Positions 43,328 through 53,942 of a stretch of 64,000 nt of DNA are shown here, piece by piece. The DNA lies in contig JAUEDM010000007.1 in NCBI GenBank assembly GCA_033439685.1, positions 3,524,501 to 3,588,500 of the forward strand, written 5' to 3'. This stretch comes from Apodospora peruviana (Eukaryota > Ascomycota > Sordariomycetes > Sordariales > Lasiosphaeriaceae). The position numbers and the translations under genes are program-made. Every line of letters starts with the position of its first letter. Positions within the stretch are counted from its first letter, which is position 1. The notes under the pieces were generated by a model. That model was not told the DNA's origin. It searched no databases and saw only the letters and a list, made by a program, of their open reading frames with translations.

Positions 43328-45304
43328 CGTGATGACTGTGTTGGGTCTGCGAGACTGAGAACCTGATCGGAGTCAAGGACATCAGAAAAAGGTTTGTCGG
43401 AATCTCGTGATTATATACATGGGGATGAGATGCGGGTCTGGCACATGCGTGCAAGGTTGCCCGTTGGAGCTGCCGCATGGAGATGCCCTGCTCGCCACCA
43501 GGCCTGCAGCGCCGAGAACAGGCATTCCTGTGTATTCTGCAGATTATTACAAGGAGAAGTTGGAGATATTGGGCCGATTCCATGGCCCAGGCGACGAGAG
43601 GGTCTCGGTGCCCAGCCGCTTAGTCCACCCAAGACATTGGCAGTCTTAACCGACACGGAAGGTCGATGGAACATCATGGTTCCACATTGCGATAAAGTGT
43701 GGAGAAATGAGTGTGTTTCCGGTTCCAGACACCGAAGATGTCTTGGTCCCGTCTTGGTTTGTCATCGCGTGGCCGTCAACCATGAATCGAGACCAGCACC
43801 TTGTTGCCACAGCAGAACTGGACCTATATCTTCGCGGGGTTGGCCTTGTTGATCCTGTGTGGCTGGTACCAGTTGCATGTCTCAGCTACAGGATACTCGA
43901 CAGATACATTGTTGTTTACTAGCCGTCCTTAAATGTGTAGTGAAGCCAACCTCAACCACAAGCCACTGACGAGAGATCGATAAGATTCACGACGGCCGTA
44001 GCCGACTTTGATCTCACACCCTGACTCCCAACGTCGCAATCCCTTGAACAAGCAATACAGACCGACACCCCTAAACCTGGCACCAAGGATGCTCCTATCT
44101 CCGTCCCCTGCGGCTGCCCATTGGCTCGGGCAGTCCGCCATGAGGCTCATGAGGCCCATGACGGCTGCCAGGAGGTCAAGGGTGCGGCGCCGAGCCTCGC
44201 CGAGACTCTTCAACGGCGTCTTAGTGGGTAGCCTCCCGATGCCGACCCCACCGCCGAGCAAAGAAGGATGCTTGGCCGGCGGGGTTCGGTCTTGTGCGGG
44301 TACTCGGCACGCTCCGCTTCTGTCCACACCAACGACTACTGCCTTGGAAGTAATAATGCGGAGAGGTGGAAGGCTTGGCAGCCGTTCAAGAAGGAGATAA
44401 ACGATAACCTAACCCATTGTGCGTTCTAAGTGGGCTGCTGTAGGCACCTTGCCGAGTCAAGCTCTACACCGAGGTCGATACAGCTAGTCGGTATACGCTA
44501 CTGACATGGCCAAGTTCGGCTACCTGCGGGGAGAGGCGTAGGAGCCGCTTGGCAAGATCAGCAGCATGGCCAGTTTTCTTATCTTGGCCGTTCCAGAATG
44601 ATGGTGTAAACATGCCAGGCTGTTGGGAGGATGAGTACAACACAGAGAAGACAAGAACCCAAAAGATGGGCGGCCGAGGATAGGTTGGATGTAATCCGAA
44701 GAAGAAGGGCGGATTCATGATGCAGTATCAATCTTGAGCCATGACCGGTGCTTACCCCGATGTCCTGCCGTCGTATCATCTACTCAAACCTCTCCTTTCA
44801 TGTTACCATTCCATTCATCGGGACAACTGACAGCATCATATCTTCTCACGACCGCGTTCTTGTCTTTACCAAGATACAGGTCTTTCTCCTTGGTCACTTT
44901 GATCCCTAGCAATTACTCCTTTAACCTTCCTTTTTAAAGACGTCTAACCATCAGCCGTGGCAAACTGCCAGCCATTGACTGTGAATCATGGCTGTAAAGA
45001 GCATACGGCTGCCGGATTGACCCGCGAGGATCAATGATCGCCCGAGTGTCGTCTCTTGCCTCTATTTTTGCACACCCCCAACCAGAATATCGGGATCCCT
45101 GGATATCCAGTCTCCAGCCGATTGGATAAAGCAGCCGCGTTCAATGTGGAAAAAGTCGACAAGCACCAAGGGTCTGGATTAAGGCTGTTGGCTATTTAGC
45201 ACACACGGGACAGTCGACCGACGTTCAAGAGCTCCCGTATTTCATCGCTAAATCTCCTCATCTGCCCTTCAATCTCGTAAAACGGCACCAACTCACTCGT
45301 CAAG
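43328..45304. other. Divergent intergenic region
   Basis: About 2 kb between the SLC1-type gene (-) and the EthD-like gene (+). Several frames are open (for example 44008-44400 +, 43929-44327 -) but are Arg/Pro/Ser-rich and overlap each other antisense. No gene supported. Confidence 0.45.
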
Positions 45305-46090
45305 ATGGCACTATCATTAACAAGCCCCGGTATCTTCAGTGCCAATTCCGGCGTCCTACCCGCCTACAAAGACGTGCTCCCGTACAACACCTACGTCCAG
45401 TGGTACGAGAACGTCCACATCCCAGACTGGATGGGCGCAAAAACGGGCGCCATCACGTCGGCATGGCGATACCAATCCCTCGACCCTGATAGCGAACTAC
45501 CGTTCCTCGTGACCTACAGGTATCCAGATATCTCAGCCAACAGCGCTCCCGAGTTCATGAACGTTACGCTCAACCATCCCTCTCTACCCGAAGGCGGCCC
45601 CATCAACAAGTTTATCAAAATCAACGTCATGTCCGGCCCGCACGTCCAGACCTGGCGGAGCGGAAGTACCGGTGATAGTATGTCTCCCACTATTTATACA
45701 ACTAAGAGAAACTAATAAAAATCAGCGCGAGGACCGCTTCTTGTGACGGAGTCTATTGAACCTACTGGGATGACGCCGGACCAGTTCGACGAATGGTATC
45801 GTGATGTTTATATTTATGAGGTTTCTCTGATGGAAGGATGGCGCAGGACCAGTCGGTTCAGTAACGGCATGGGCAGCCCAAAGTGGTTTGCGTTGCACGA
45901 GTTTGAGGAATCGGCCGTCTTTGAGGCCAACACGACTGGCAAGATATCTGGTCTGTTGGGTAAATCGGACGAGACAAAGGAAGTGGAGAAGGCGGCCAAG
46001 ATGGTCGAGATTGCGCTCTGGAAGCTTGTGCGTGTGTATGGTGACGGAGCAGCTGCGTGGGGTAGGCCCGGGGAGGACCATATATTGTGA
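45305..46090 (+). CDS. EthD-like dimeric alpha-beta barrel protein
   Basis: Two exons (45305..45677 and 45726..46090). The intron has a GTATGT donor, a CTAAT branch and an ATCAG acceptor. The product is 245 aa and soluble. It contains two copies of the dimeric alpha/beta-barrel pattern seen in fungal EthD-like proteins: YNTYVQWYENVHIPDWMGAKTG near residue 27, and DQFDEWYRDVYIYEVSLMEGW near 145 after the strand RGPLLVTESIEP. The related fold includes EthD, antibiotic monooxygenases and small decarboxylases; the reaction here cannot be deduced. No signal peptide. Such proteins often sit in catabolic or metabolite loci, but the neighbours give no clear pathway. Confidence 0.75.
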
Positions 46091-47037
46091 TCGTATATGG
46101 AACTAAAAACCCAGACAGACCAGAAAGAAAGAGGTACGATGGTAAGGGGTGAAGCTGTGCTTTTGGCTTCCTTAGGGGATGATTCTAGACATGCGTGAAA
46201 CTGGAGTGGGCGATATCTTCGGATCTAGCCACATATGGGGGAAGCATTGAGGCGCCACCACGCATATACTTGACCTGTCTAATTGATGGCTCCGTGGATG
46301 GCAGTAGCTCTGCCATAGCAGATCCATCTAATGGACTCTCTTAAAGTTGTGCCGTTCCTTTCAAGCCCTGGTTGTCCTCGCATTTTCTCGCATCCACATC
46401 CATCCCATAATAGCACCCGGCCACGACCCGACCGTGTAAATGATCTTCCCCTAGTTGTACCATGTACTCGGACGGGCGATTCGTATTGCTTCCAGATGCT
46501 CTGTAATGCTTTTGTTCGTTTCTGCAATCATCGTGCTCGATTCAGTAGTCTTCGTCAAGATCGTGATATATATAGCCGGTAGGCGACGGCAGCCGACCCG
46601 GCACACACCCGCTCGGAGACGGATTATCCGCCGCGGATTATCAACGGCTGACCGTTCTGCTCTCCCCCAGACCAACACCACCGCCGTCACCAACCGCATC
46701 CCCGTCACCACACAATACCAGAACCAATTATTCCCCATGACCAAGAAAACCCCCCATCCTCACTGGCCCAGCTTGACACCGTCCACCCCTCGGCGACCGC
46801 CCGTTGCAGGGTCACCGGACCACCAGAAGCATTGTCCTGTTGAATTACACCATGCAACCCAAAGGCTACTCGTTCTTCACATCTTTCTGATTTTTGTGAC
46901 TTTGACACACCTATTAGCGATTAAACTTGTTGCATCGGATATTGTTTCCCCAGCCATTTTAAAATAATAAAAGTAAACTTAACTTGTTAGCTGGTAGTCC
47001 GGGTAACCACTTTAGGTTTGGGGCTGGAGTTTATGCT
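46091..47037. other. Intergenic region
   Basis: No gene supported. A tandem GC-flanked CGGATTATC element occurs twice near 46610-46640 (spaced by CGC), which could be a factor site. The open frame at 46455-46967 is low complexity. Confidence 0.4.
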
Positions 47038-47304
47038 TCAAGGTCTTAGCATTACTCGGAATTTGACGAAAGAGGGGCTGCGCCGATTGTAGGGCGGCGG
47101 GTGATCCTGCAGGTTGTATGTTGTTTGGGGGTTGGATGAGCGGGCCCGTGGGCTTTGGCGGTCGCCGGAATTGTCCCTTTGAGAGGACAGAGTAGAACTA
47201 GAGTTTGCCGCCGAGCCAGTGGCGGTGGAGGCCGAGGGTTTGCTTGGCCGGGGGGTTGGCTCTCGGTGGTGGTGACCTGAGGATGGGTTGGCCGGGCCGG
47301 CCAT
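47038..47304 (-). CDS. Small Ser/Pro/Arg-rich hypothetical protein (doubtful)
   Basis: Frame of 88 aa starting MAGPANPSSGHHHREP, Ser/Pro/Arg/Asn-rich, likely disordered. An upstream open segment on the same strand (47673..47487, MAIGFSSVGFLCRL...) ends at a perfect GTAAGT donor, and a CTAAC...TTGTAAG acceptor-like site follows, so this may be the second part of a spliced transcript. I could not find an in-frame join. It could equally be a non-coding leader. No family. Confidence 0.3.
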   Translation of the reverse strand: MAGPANPSSGHHHREPTPRPSKPSASTATGSAANSSSTLSSQRDNSGDRQSPRARSSNPQTTYNLQDHPPPYNRRSPSFVKFRVMLRP

Positions 47305-47837
47305 TGGAAGTATATACCAAAGAATGTTAGCGGTGTGGATAGGATTTATTCTAAGACTTACAAGTTAGTCGATTTAGATACAGAGGTGGTGCAGCGGGCT
47401 GGGATGGGACATGGGTGCCAATGGAATTCTGCACATGTGGTTGATGATGAGAAGATGCATACTTACCTTATTGTCTGATAATGCTTGAATAAAAAAAAAG
47501 AACAAGGTCGAAAGGCGAAAGCCGGTATAGAAGCTGTTGTTGTTGTGCTGCTGCCTGTTATTGTGGTCTTTGCTGCTGCTGAGGTTGATCTTGTGGTTGC
47601 TGAAAAGAGGAAAGAAAAAGTTCAGAAGAGAAAGCCGGCAGAGAAAACCGACTGAGGAAAATCCGATTGCCATCCAATCTCCTCCATCACAAAGGGCAGT
47701 GCCGTGAAAGCCTTATATACCTAAATACGGTTCGCGCGCCCCAAATCTTCTTCTCAGCCTTTCAACGTGGCCACTTGGTTGGAAATTTAGGTTCGGTGAC
47801 TGACGACCAGGAAAACTCAAATCCGACTGAATTTGGG

Positions 47838-47846
47838 TATATAAAC
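47838..47846 (+). promoter_or_regulatory. TATA box (TATATAAAC)
   Basis: Strong TATATAAAC about 105 nt upstream of the first ATG (47944) of the small-ORF locus at 47.9-48.6 kb. It supports transcription of that locus. Confidence 0.5.
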
Positions 47847-47943
47847 CTCTGCCATGTTCGGATATTCCGCTTCATTCCCAGAAACATCTCCCCCAAGTCT
47901 GCACCCTTCAGTCACATTCACAACATCCTTCATTGCATTCACA

Positions 47944-48596
47944 ATGGCCATCAAGGCACAATCTGAAAAGAAAACTACCAGCGGTTTGCAAGCCCCAAAA
48001 ACATAAATGGCGAAGCTGTTCATCCCCAACCCGAGCTTCACGCACGACTACTACATTGGAATGAATCCATGTCATGACCCCAAACACTACACGGATGTAC
48101 CGGGCGGCTGGCTAGTCACCTGCAACTTCTAATGACACGACCTGTTGCAGCTGATGCGCCAAGGGCTGTTTTGGACGACTCGAATATCGTGCCTGAAAGC
48201 GGTTACTACACTGGGACGGCTTCCGGCGAGAAACGTACCGGTTTCGTGCTGAAGCGTATATTGGAGCTCCGTGAGCTGCCAGACAAGCCCAAAAGCCAGT
48301 GCCGCTGGTGGGGAACGGCCACCATACGGGCTACCAACAGTGAGCAAACAGAGACTGTTCAGTTGGATACGTTGGGTCGAGGACACGTCGCGCGTTGTTG
48401 GGCGTCCAGGAACGTGGAAAATGCCCCTCTCGTGTTCGATTACTCAATACACCCCGATAAGGTCAACGTCAACTGTTGGCAGGACGACCTACATCCCAAG
48501 AACGGTTCATGGTGGTTTTGGCCGGTGGATTCTCCTCCGCCCTCATACGACGAATCGACAGCGATAAAGTCCGAATCAACGTTGGTCAACCAGTAA
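47944..48596 (+). CDS. Small-ORF locus: 20-aa and 41-aa ORFs, then a 154-aa ORF
   Basis: Three ATG-started frames follow a strong TATA box: 47944..48006 (20 aa), 48007..48132 (41 aa, starts MAKLFIPNPSF) and 48132..48596 (154 aa). The first two abut; the second and third overlap by one base in TAATG. The 154-aa product is soluble, with three Cys, several Trp (WWGTATIRA, NGSWWFWPVD) and a C-terminal PPPSYDES, which is a PPxY motif. It has no signal peptide and no recognised family. Alternatively the TCTAATGAC and GTTGCAG around the overlap are the branch site and acceptor of an intron. A GTCATG donor at 48071 would then fuse the 41-aa frame to the long one in phase. I cannot choose between the models. 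Confidence 0.5.
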
Positions 48597-50286
48597 GCTG
48601 TCTGTCTCCGGCCTCTGATCATGAAAGTGATGCTAACGGACTTTGTCCGGAGAGGATGGTTTGAAAGAAGCGGTGGATGAGGAATGAAACTCGACATGAA
48701 TTCGGAAAATTCAGGACATAGGTAGAAACCCAAAGGGAGTGTCGCTGAGAATGTATGATTCGTCACATCGTGGCCTAATTTTATTAATCGCAAGATTTTT
48801 TCTGTCCGTTCTGCTCATGTTTCCATGTTGTGATCGGCACCTTGGACTCACCCCGGCAGCCATGACAACCAGTTGCCAGATCATAAACGTAAAGTCCTTT
48901 TGTCGTCCTACACAGAGCAAAGGATGCTCTGCTCTGCATCTTCCGCTCGATAAACTACCTCGGTCGACTCTGTAGAAAGGCTGCGCAGGTATAGGTACAC
49001 TGCAAGCACCTTCTGCTCTGGCCAGACACCTTGAAATATGACTTTCCATTTAGCAACCACACCTCTCACTATTAGGGACCAGGGCCTGCCAGTTCCCCCC
49101 CTAAAGCCCTCAGGACTTTGAAGGACACACGTCCTGATGAGCATACCTGGGCCTTGGTCCCCTTGAAAGTAGAATGTATACCAGATTTAGGAGAGCATAA
49201 GTTGGTATAACATGGACGGCTTCAACTCCCTCCCGCCATGCCTAAATCGGACAAGTCCAGACAGTTATCTCGTCCGTTCCCATGAGAGCGATCATCGACG
49301 CAATCCAAACCGTAATCGAGCAGACCGTATGGCATCTATCATCTAGTAACGGGTCACTTACTGAGCAGCGTCGATGAAACTGTCCATCTCATAGCCTCCC
49401 AGCTGGTCATACACCTCAGTGAATCCCAACGTTCTCCTTGACACGAGTTTTGTCTTGATGCCATTGCTTGAACCTAGCCGCATCAAGACTCGTGGTGGCT
49501 AGTCCTGCAAATGTAGCCTACTGCTGCACACGATGCACTTTATCGTGGCATACGAGGGGGCCAGGAGATAAAGCTAACTCCATCGCGATAGTGCATCCTA
49601 CGCCGCAGTTTAGATCCTTCCCTCGGCTTGGCGAAAATAAACTGTCGCCATCGTCGGATCTCGTATTCACGAACCGATGACGAAGGCAGCGACTGATGTT
49701 AAACATCTCCACGGGACCACTTCAAAACCCCGGCCCGGCCCCGAGCCCGAGCCGAAGACGACCGACCGACAGACGAGAATGCAGCGAACGAATCCGTCCA
49801 AATCCTTGCGCCCAGGCATGTGTTTGGTGACATCGCGAGATAAGGATAAGGATCCATGGCTCGCGGCTTGGCATTCATTGGGTCGCGAGGTTGTTGCTAA
49901 ATCCGCAGCGACGCGGGAGCCAATGGCGCCCAATGCGGGCTGCATCTCGCTGACTGATTGGTTGACTGCTACCCTCAGGGGCGGTCTGTTAATGCAAGAG
50001 CGGCTGTATGGTTTCCGAAGCCGTGAAGCGACTAACCTAATTGGCCACAGAACTCCGGAAACCCCTTTAGGAAAATGATCCTGCGCGCGTTTTGTATCAC
50101 CGCAAAGGCCGAACCACCAAGGTAACCAGCGGTATCAAAGACTGATATAAGGGGCAGTGACATCGCTGACTTTGGACAAAATGCTTTCTCATCATCCATC
50201 ATCATCATCATCATCATCATCAACAACAGCAGCAGCATCATCAGCCTCCAATCTACTTTCACCGACACACCTGACCGCGACCGAAA
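48597..50286. other. Intergenic region upstream of the alcohol dehydrogenase
   Basis: About 1.7 kb. The frame 49677-50078 is open but charged and Pro-rich without motifs. A CAT/CAA/CAG trinucleotide tract (50187-50245) forms the leader just before the dehydrogenase ATG. Confidence 0.45.
50187..50245 (+). repeat. CAT-rich trinucleotide tract in the 5' leader
   Basis: Mostly uninterrupted CAT units followed by CAA, CAG and CAT units, ending about 40 nt before the alcohol dehydrogenase ATG. Possibly length-variable between strains. Confidence 0.8.
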
Positions 50287-51583
50287 ATGTCTCTCCCAAA
50301 GACCTACAAGCACGCCGTCTTCCGAACCAAGGGCGCGCCCCTGGAAATCACCGAGTCCGAGCTCAAGCTTCCTGGCAAAGGCGAGATTCTGGTCAAAGTC
50401 GAGGCTTGCGGCGTGTGTTTCTCTGACGTTTACGCCCAGAACGATGGCATGGGCGGTGGATTGTATGTTCCCCCCTCACCGTCCATCACTCGTCCCATTG
50501 GGCTAACATATTCAGCCCCATCACCCCCGGCCATGAGATCATCGGCCGTGTAGCTGCCGTTGGGGAGGATATCCAGACCTGGAAGGTCGGGGAGCGAGTC
50601 GGTTCGGGATGGCATGGTGGTCATGATGGTCAGTCTTTTATCTCTATTACTCGATTGCGGCTGTGCTAACTCAAATCCAGGAACATGCGAGCCGTGCAAG
50701 AAGAACTGGCCGCACATGTGCGTCAACCAGATCATCAACGGCGAGACCAAAGAGGGGGGCTGTAAGTCACTCACCATTCCCCTTCGCATTATACCTAGTA
50801 GTCTAATAGTGAACAGACGGCGAATACGTGATCCTGCGCACCGAAGCTGTCGCCTCTGTCCCCGAATCCATCGACGCAGCCAAGTACGCGCCCATCCTCT
50901 GCGCAGGCATGACCGTCTTCAACTCAATCCGCAACATGAAGATCGGGGTGGGAGAGCTCGTGGCCGTTCAGGGGCTAGGCGGGCTGGGCCATCTCGCCAT
51001 CCAGTACGCCGCCAAGTTTGGCTACCGCGTGGCCGCCATCTCGCGCGGCGACTCCAAAGAAAAGTTTGTGCGTGATCTCGGCGCGCACGAGTACATCGAC
51101 ACGTCTAAAATCGATGCCGCCGAGGCCCTCCAAAAGCTGGGCGGGGCGGCCCTGATCGTCACCACCAGCCCTGACGGGAAGAGCATTGCGGGTTTAGTGG
51201 GAGGTCTGGGGATCCTGGGCAAGCTTTTGATCTTGTCGGTTCCTGGTGAAGTGACTTTCAACATCGGTGCTATGGTATGTTTTTCTCTTAGGTGTTTGTG
51301 TCGTGTGCTGTGCTGTGCTGTGCTAACTTGCGCAGCTCCATAACGGTCTGTCGATCCAGTCATGGCCATCCGGCAATGCGCGCGACTCTGAGGATGCCAT
51401 CAAGTTCACGCAGCTCGAGGGCATCAACTGCATGGTCGAGACTTTTCCCTTGGAGAAGGCGAATGATGCTTATAGTATGTGTTTGTCCTGCCATCACATC
51501 CATGGTCTTTGCTAATTAACCTGGTTCTAGATGCCATGCTGAGCGGATCAGTCCGCTTCCGCGCCGTCATCACCTTTCCTTGA
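50287..51583 (+). CDS. Zinc-containing alcohol dehydrogenase (MDR family)
   Basis: NAD(P)-dependent alcohol/aldehyde oxidoreductase, cytosolic. Six exons (50287..50462, 50516..50628, 50681..50761, 50817..51274, 51336..51474, 51531..51583) give 339 aa with every phase matching. Catalytic zinc ligands are seen in ACGVCFSD and in PGHEIIGRVAAVGEDI. The lobe TCEPCKKNWPHMC carries three Cys rather than the usual four-Cys structural zinc lobe. The Rossmann nucleotide motif is GLGGLGHLA, followed by the AISRGDSKEK turn, which favours NADP-type binding but does not prove it. It is convergent with the TPR-ankyrin gene, only 35 bp apart. The length is normal. Substrate unknown. Confidence 0.92.
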
Positions 51584-51618
51584 GACCAAATGGTTTAGAT
51601 GGAATGAACATAAATAGC

Positions 51619-53534
51619 TTACAAAGAAACCTGTCCCACGAACCTACTCTGCCTCTCCAGAAATGTCACCTTGGGCCGATCATGCTCGTACGTGAGCTTC
51701 TTGTCCTTCATGGTAATCGGCACCCCGCGAGCTTTCTTCAGAATCCATCCGTTTGCGTCGTCTGGCATGTGCTCATACCATTGGTGGAGGACGGACCCCG
51801 AAGAATTTACTAGTTGAGCAATCATCATGGCCTCGACACAGCACCACGCGCGCTCGTAGTACATGTCATCGACAAGACTAATGACGGCATCGCACTGGGT
51901 AATAATAATAGGAAGCGCAGAGACGCCAGTCCCAGGATTGTCCTGGTCGACGCAGGCAAAGTCCTGCAGTGTGAACGCGTCAGCTCCAGTCCAGCAAAAA
52001 AAAAGAAAAAAAAGAAGGTTCCGGGACCTACCATCCAGACACATAGTTTCTCGGCGTCGATCAACGGATTCTGTACGAGAAACTGCTCCGCGGCATCCAG
52101 CATCCGTCGGTACTGTGTCCGGCTGGTATCGTCGGGGGTGTTGAGAGTCTTATCCTGGTTGATCCAGCGATACGAAAAGAAAATGAGAAAGTCCAGATCA
52201 TCTGACCTTAGGTCAAACGAGCAGACCAAACCGTCACTGGACCGCGGCAGCTTGCCAAAGTCCTTGAAATCAACGAATCGCATGAACTTGAGCCGGTCAA
52301 ACAGGTGACTGGCTTCCGCGTCGCCGGCAAGCGTCTCCGCATACACCCTCCGCAGCTTTTTCATGCAATCTTCGTCTCGCTGGTATAGGACCGGTCGTAG
52401 TTTTTCCTGCAGGATCTCGCGGTATCCTTTGCGAAGGCGGGCCTCCGTCCGCATGCTCTCGTCAAAAAGGTGCTGGTTCTGCAAACCCTCCACGACCATT
52501 GCTTCGGCTTCTGTATCGCCGCTGAAGACGGCGTGATCAAGGGCGGTATAACCGTCGGGATCCAAGATTGTTAAGTCTGCCCCGGCGTCGATCATCTCGC
52601 GAAGGTAGCCACGGTGTTCCCGCGAAGGTTCCTTGCACATGGCCATGGCGGGGGTTGTCACGCCCAGGTCTAGACTTGGAGTAGTAGGCTTGGGGTTGAA
52701 CTGTTGGAGAGCGAGTTCCGGTCTGCCCTGCAGGAGAAGCACGCGCCCGTAGAAGAACTCAGATATCGGGAGGATTGATCCGCTGAGGTGCATGGCGCAG
52801 TCGACGGCCTTGCTGGATACCTCTGCCGCCTTGTCCAGCATGTCTTCGTCTCCATCCATGGATGCTAGTGCGGTGTAGCACAGCGACAGTCGACCATGGA
52901 GAATGGACTCCCATGTCATCGCTTCCCTGTACCTTGTAGCTCTCATCGCCATGGCGACATGGAGTCCTTCCTCTAGCTGTCGGATTGCCAGCTTCACCAG
53001 CTGTTTTGCTCCGTGTTCATCTGTTTCCCTTAACCTCGAGGCCTGCTGATAGTTAACAATGCCCATATTGCCAACGGCGCGACACATGGCCGCCTCGATG
53101 CCCAATCTCATCGCCGTGGCGTACTGGTCCGCAAATGCCTCTTTGGCTTCCTCCAGCCGGTCCATCTGCCGGTACACGGTTCCCACTTCCCCGGCGATGT
53201 GGACTCTTGCTTTTGTTGGGGGCCCGGGCATTGCGTCTGCGAGTGCAAGCGCCTCCTGTAGATTCTCCAATGCCTTGACGTATCTCCCGCTCGAGCGGTT
53301 CACCCAGCCCAGGTCTCCAAGCACTCGGTATTTGTGGTTGGCCAGGTGCGGATGCGCATCACAGAGGTGCAGGGCGCTGGTGAAGCTCTGGAGGGAGAGC
53401 TCCACCTGTCGCTGCCCAAGATGTGCCCGGCCCTGATCCATGAGCGATTTCCATACCGCGGTGATGGTCGCTTCATCTTGGTGTGTTTGGTCGGTCATTG
53501 CTGCCTCTGGTGTCTGCGGCGTCGATTCTGCCAT
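51619..53534 (-). CDS. TPR-ankyrin protein with C-terminal TIR-like domain
   Basis: Exons 53534..52032 and 51963..51619 give 615 aa. The phase-0 intron has a GTAGGT donor and a CTGCAG acceptor and contains T-rich runs. The N-terminal 300 residues are TPR-like helices (RYVKALENLQEALALADA, RLEEAKEAFADQYATAM, GRPELALQQFN). An ankyrin repeat follows at about 320-360 (DAGADLTILDPDGYTALDHAVFSGD). The C-terminal domain begins DFLIFFSYRW (SYRW 454-457) and continues across the intron with VWMDFACVDQ, QCDAVISLVDD and RAWCCVEAMM. This matches a TIR-like fold, with Glu545 in the position of the TIR catalytic or switch Glu. NADase or signalling activity is inference. The start ATG at 53534 precedes a Thr/Gln-rich leader. 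Confidence 0.8.
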
Positions 53535-53942
53535 TGTGAGGTGGTTTGATGTCGTGATGATGCGAGTTGAGAAAGAGGGGAGACGCCAAGCCTGGGCATC
53601 AAGGGAAGATATATCCGTATCTCGCATAAAAGCAAGACCGTAACCCTGACAAAAAGACCATGGACTCGACCCGCCCATGAACATCAATTCACCAAGAAAA
53701 TGTTCTTGAACCCTGACCCGACCATTGTGAGACTTCCAGATATTGAGCGCGGATGGTGGCCAGGCATCCAACAAGCCGCCACCCGTTATTTGCATACACC
53801 AGGACACGTGCATAAGAACCTTGCAGCTCCCAGCTGGCTGGCTGAACACTCCTTGACAAATCTCCGGAACTCATCCGTCAGCAGCATTGCCCCACATGTG
53901 TCATGCAGGCCCCTGCTGTCCCTTTGACCTCGGTAAACCAGC
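53535..53942. other. Intergenic region between two minus-strand genes
   Basis: Promoter of the TPR-ankyrin-TIR-like gene and 3' flank of the Zn2Cys6 regulator. The reading frame upstream of 53534 is open to 53849, but the sequence there does not look like protein. Confidence 0.45.

Noticed and set aside
43929..44400. Overlapping 130-aa frames on both strands in the 2-kb gap
   Set aside because: Arg/Pro/Ser-rich, mutually antisense and without motifs.
49677..50078. 133-aa plus-strand frame upstream of the alcohol dehydrogenase
   Set aside because: Charged, Pro-rich and without recognisable structure. It lies in the promoter region.
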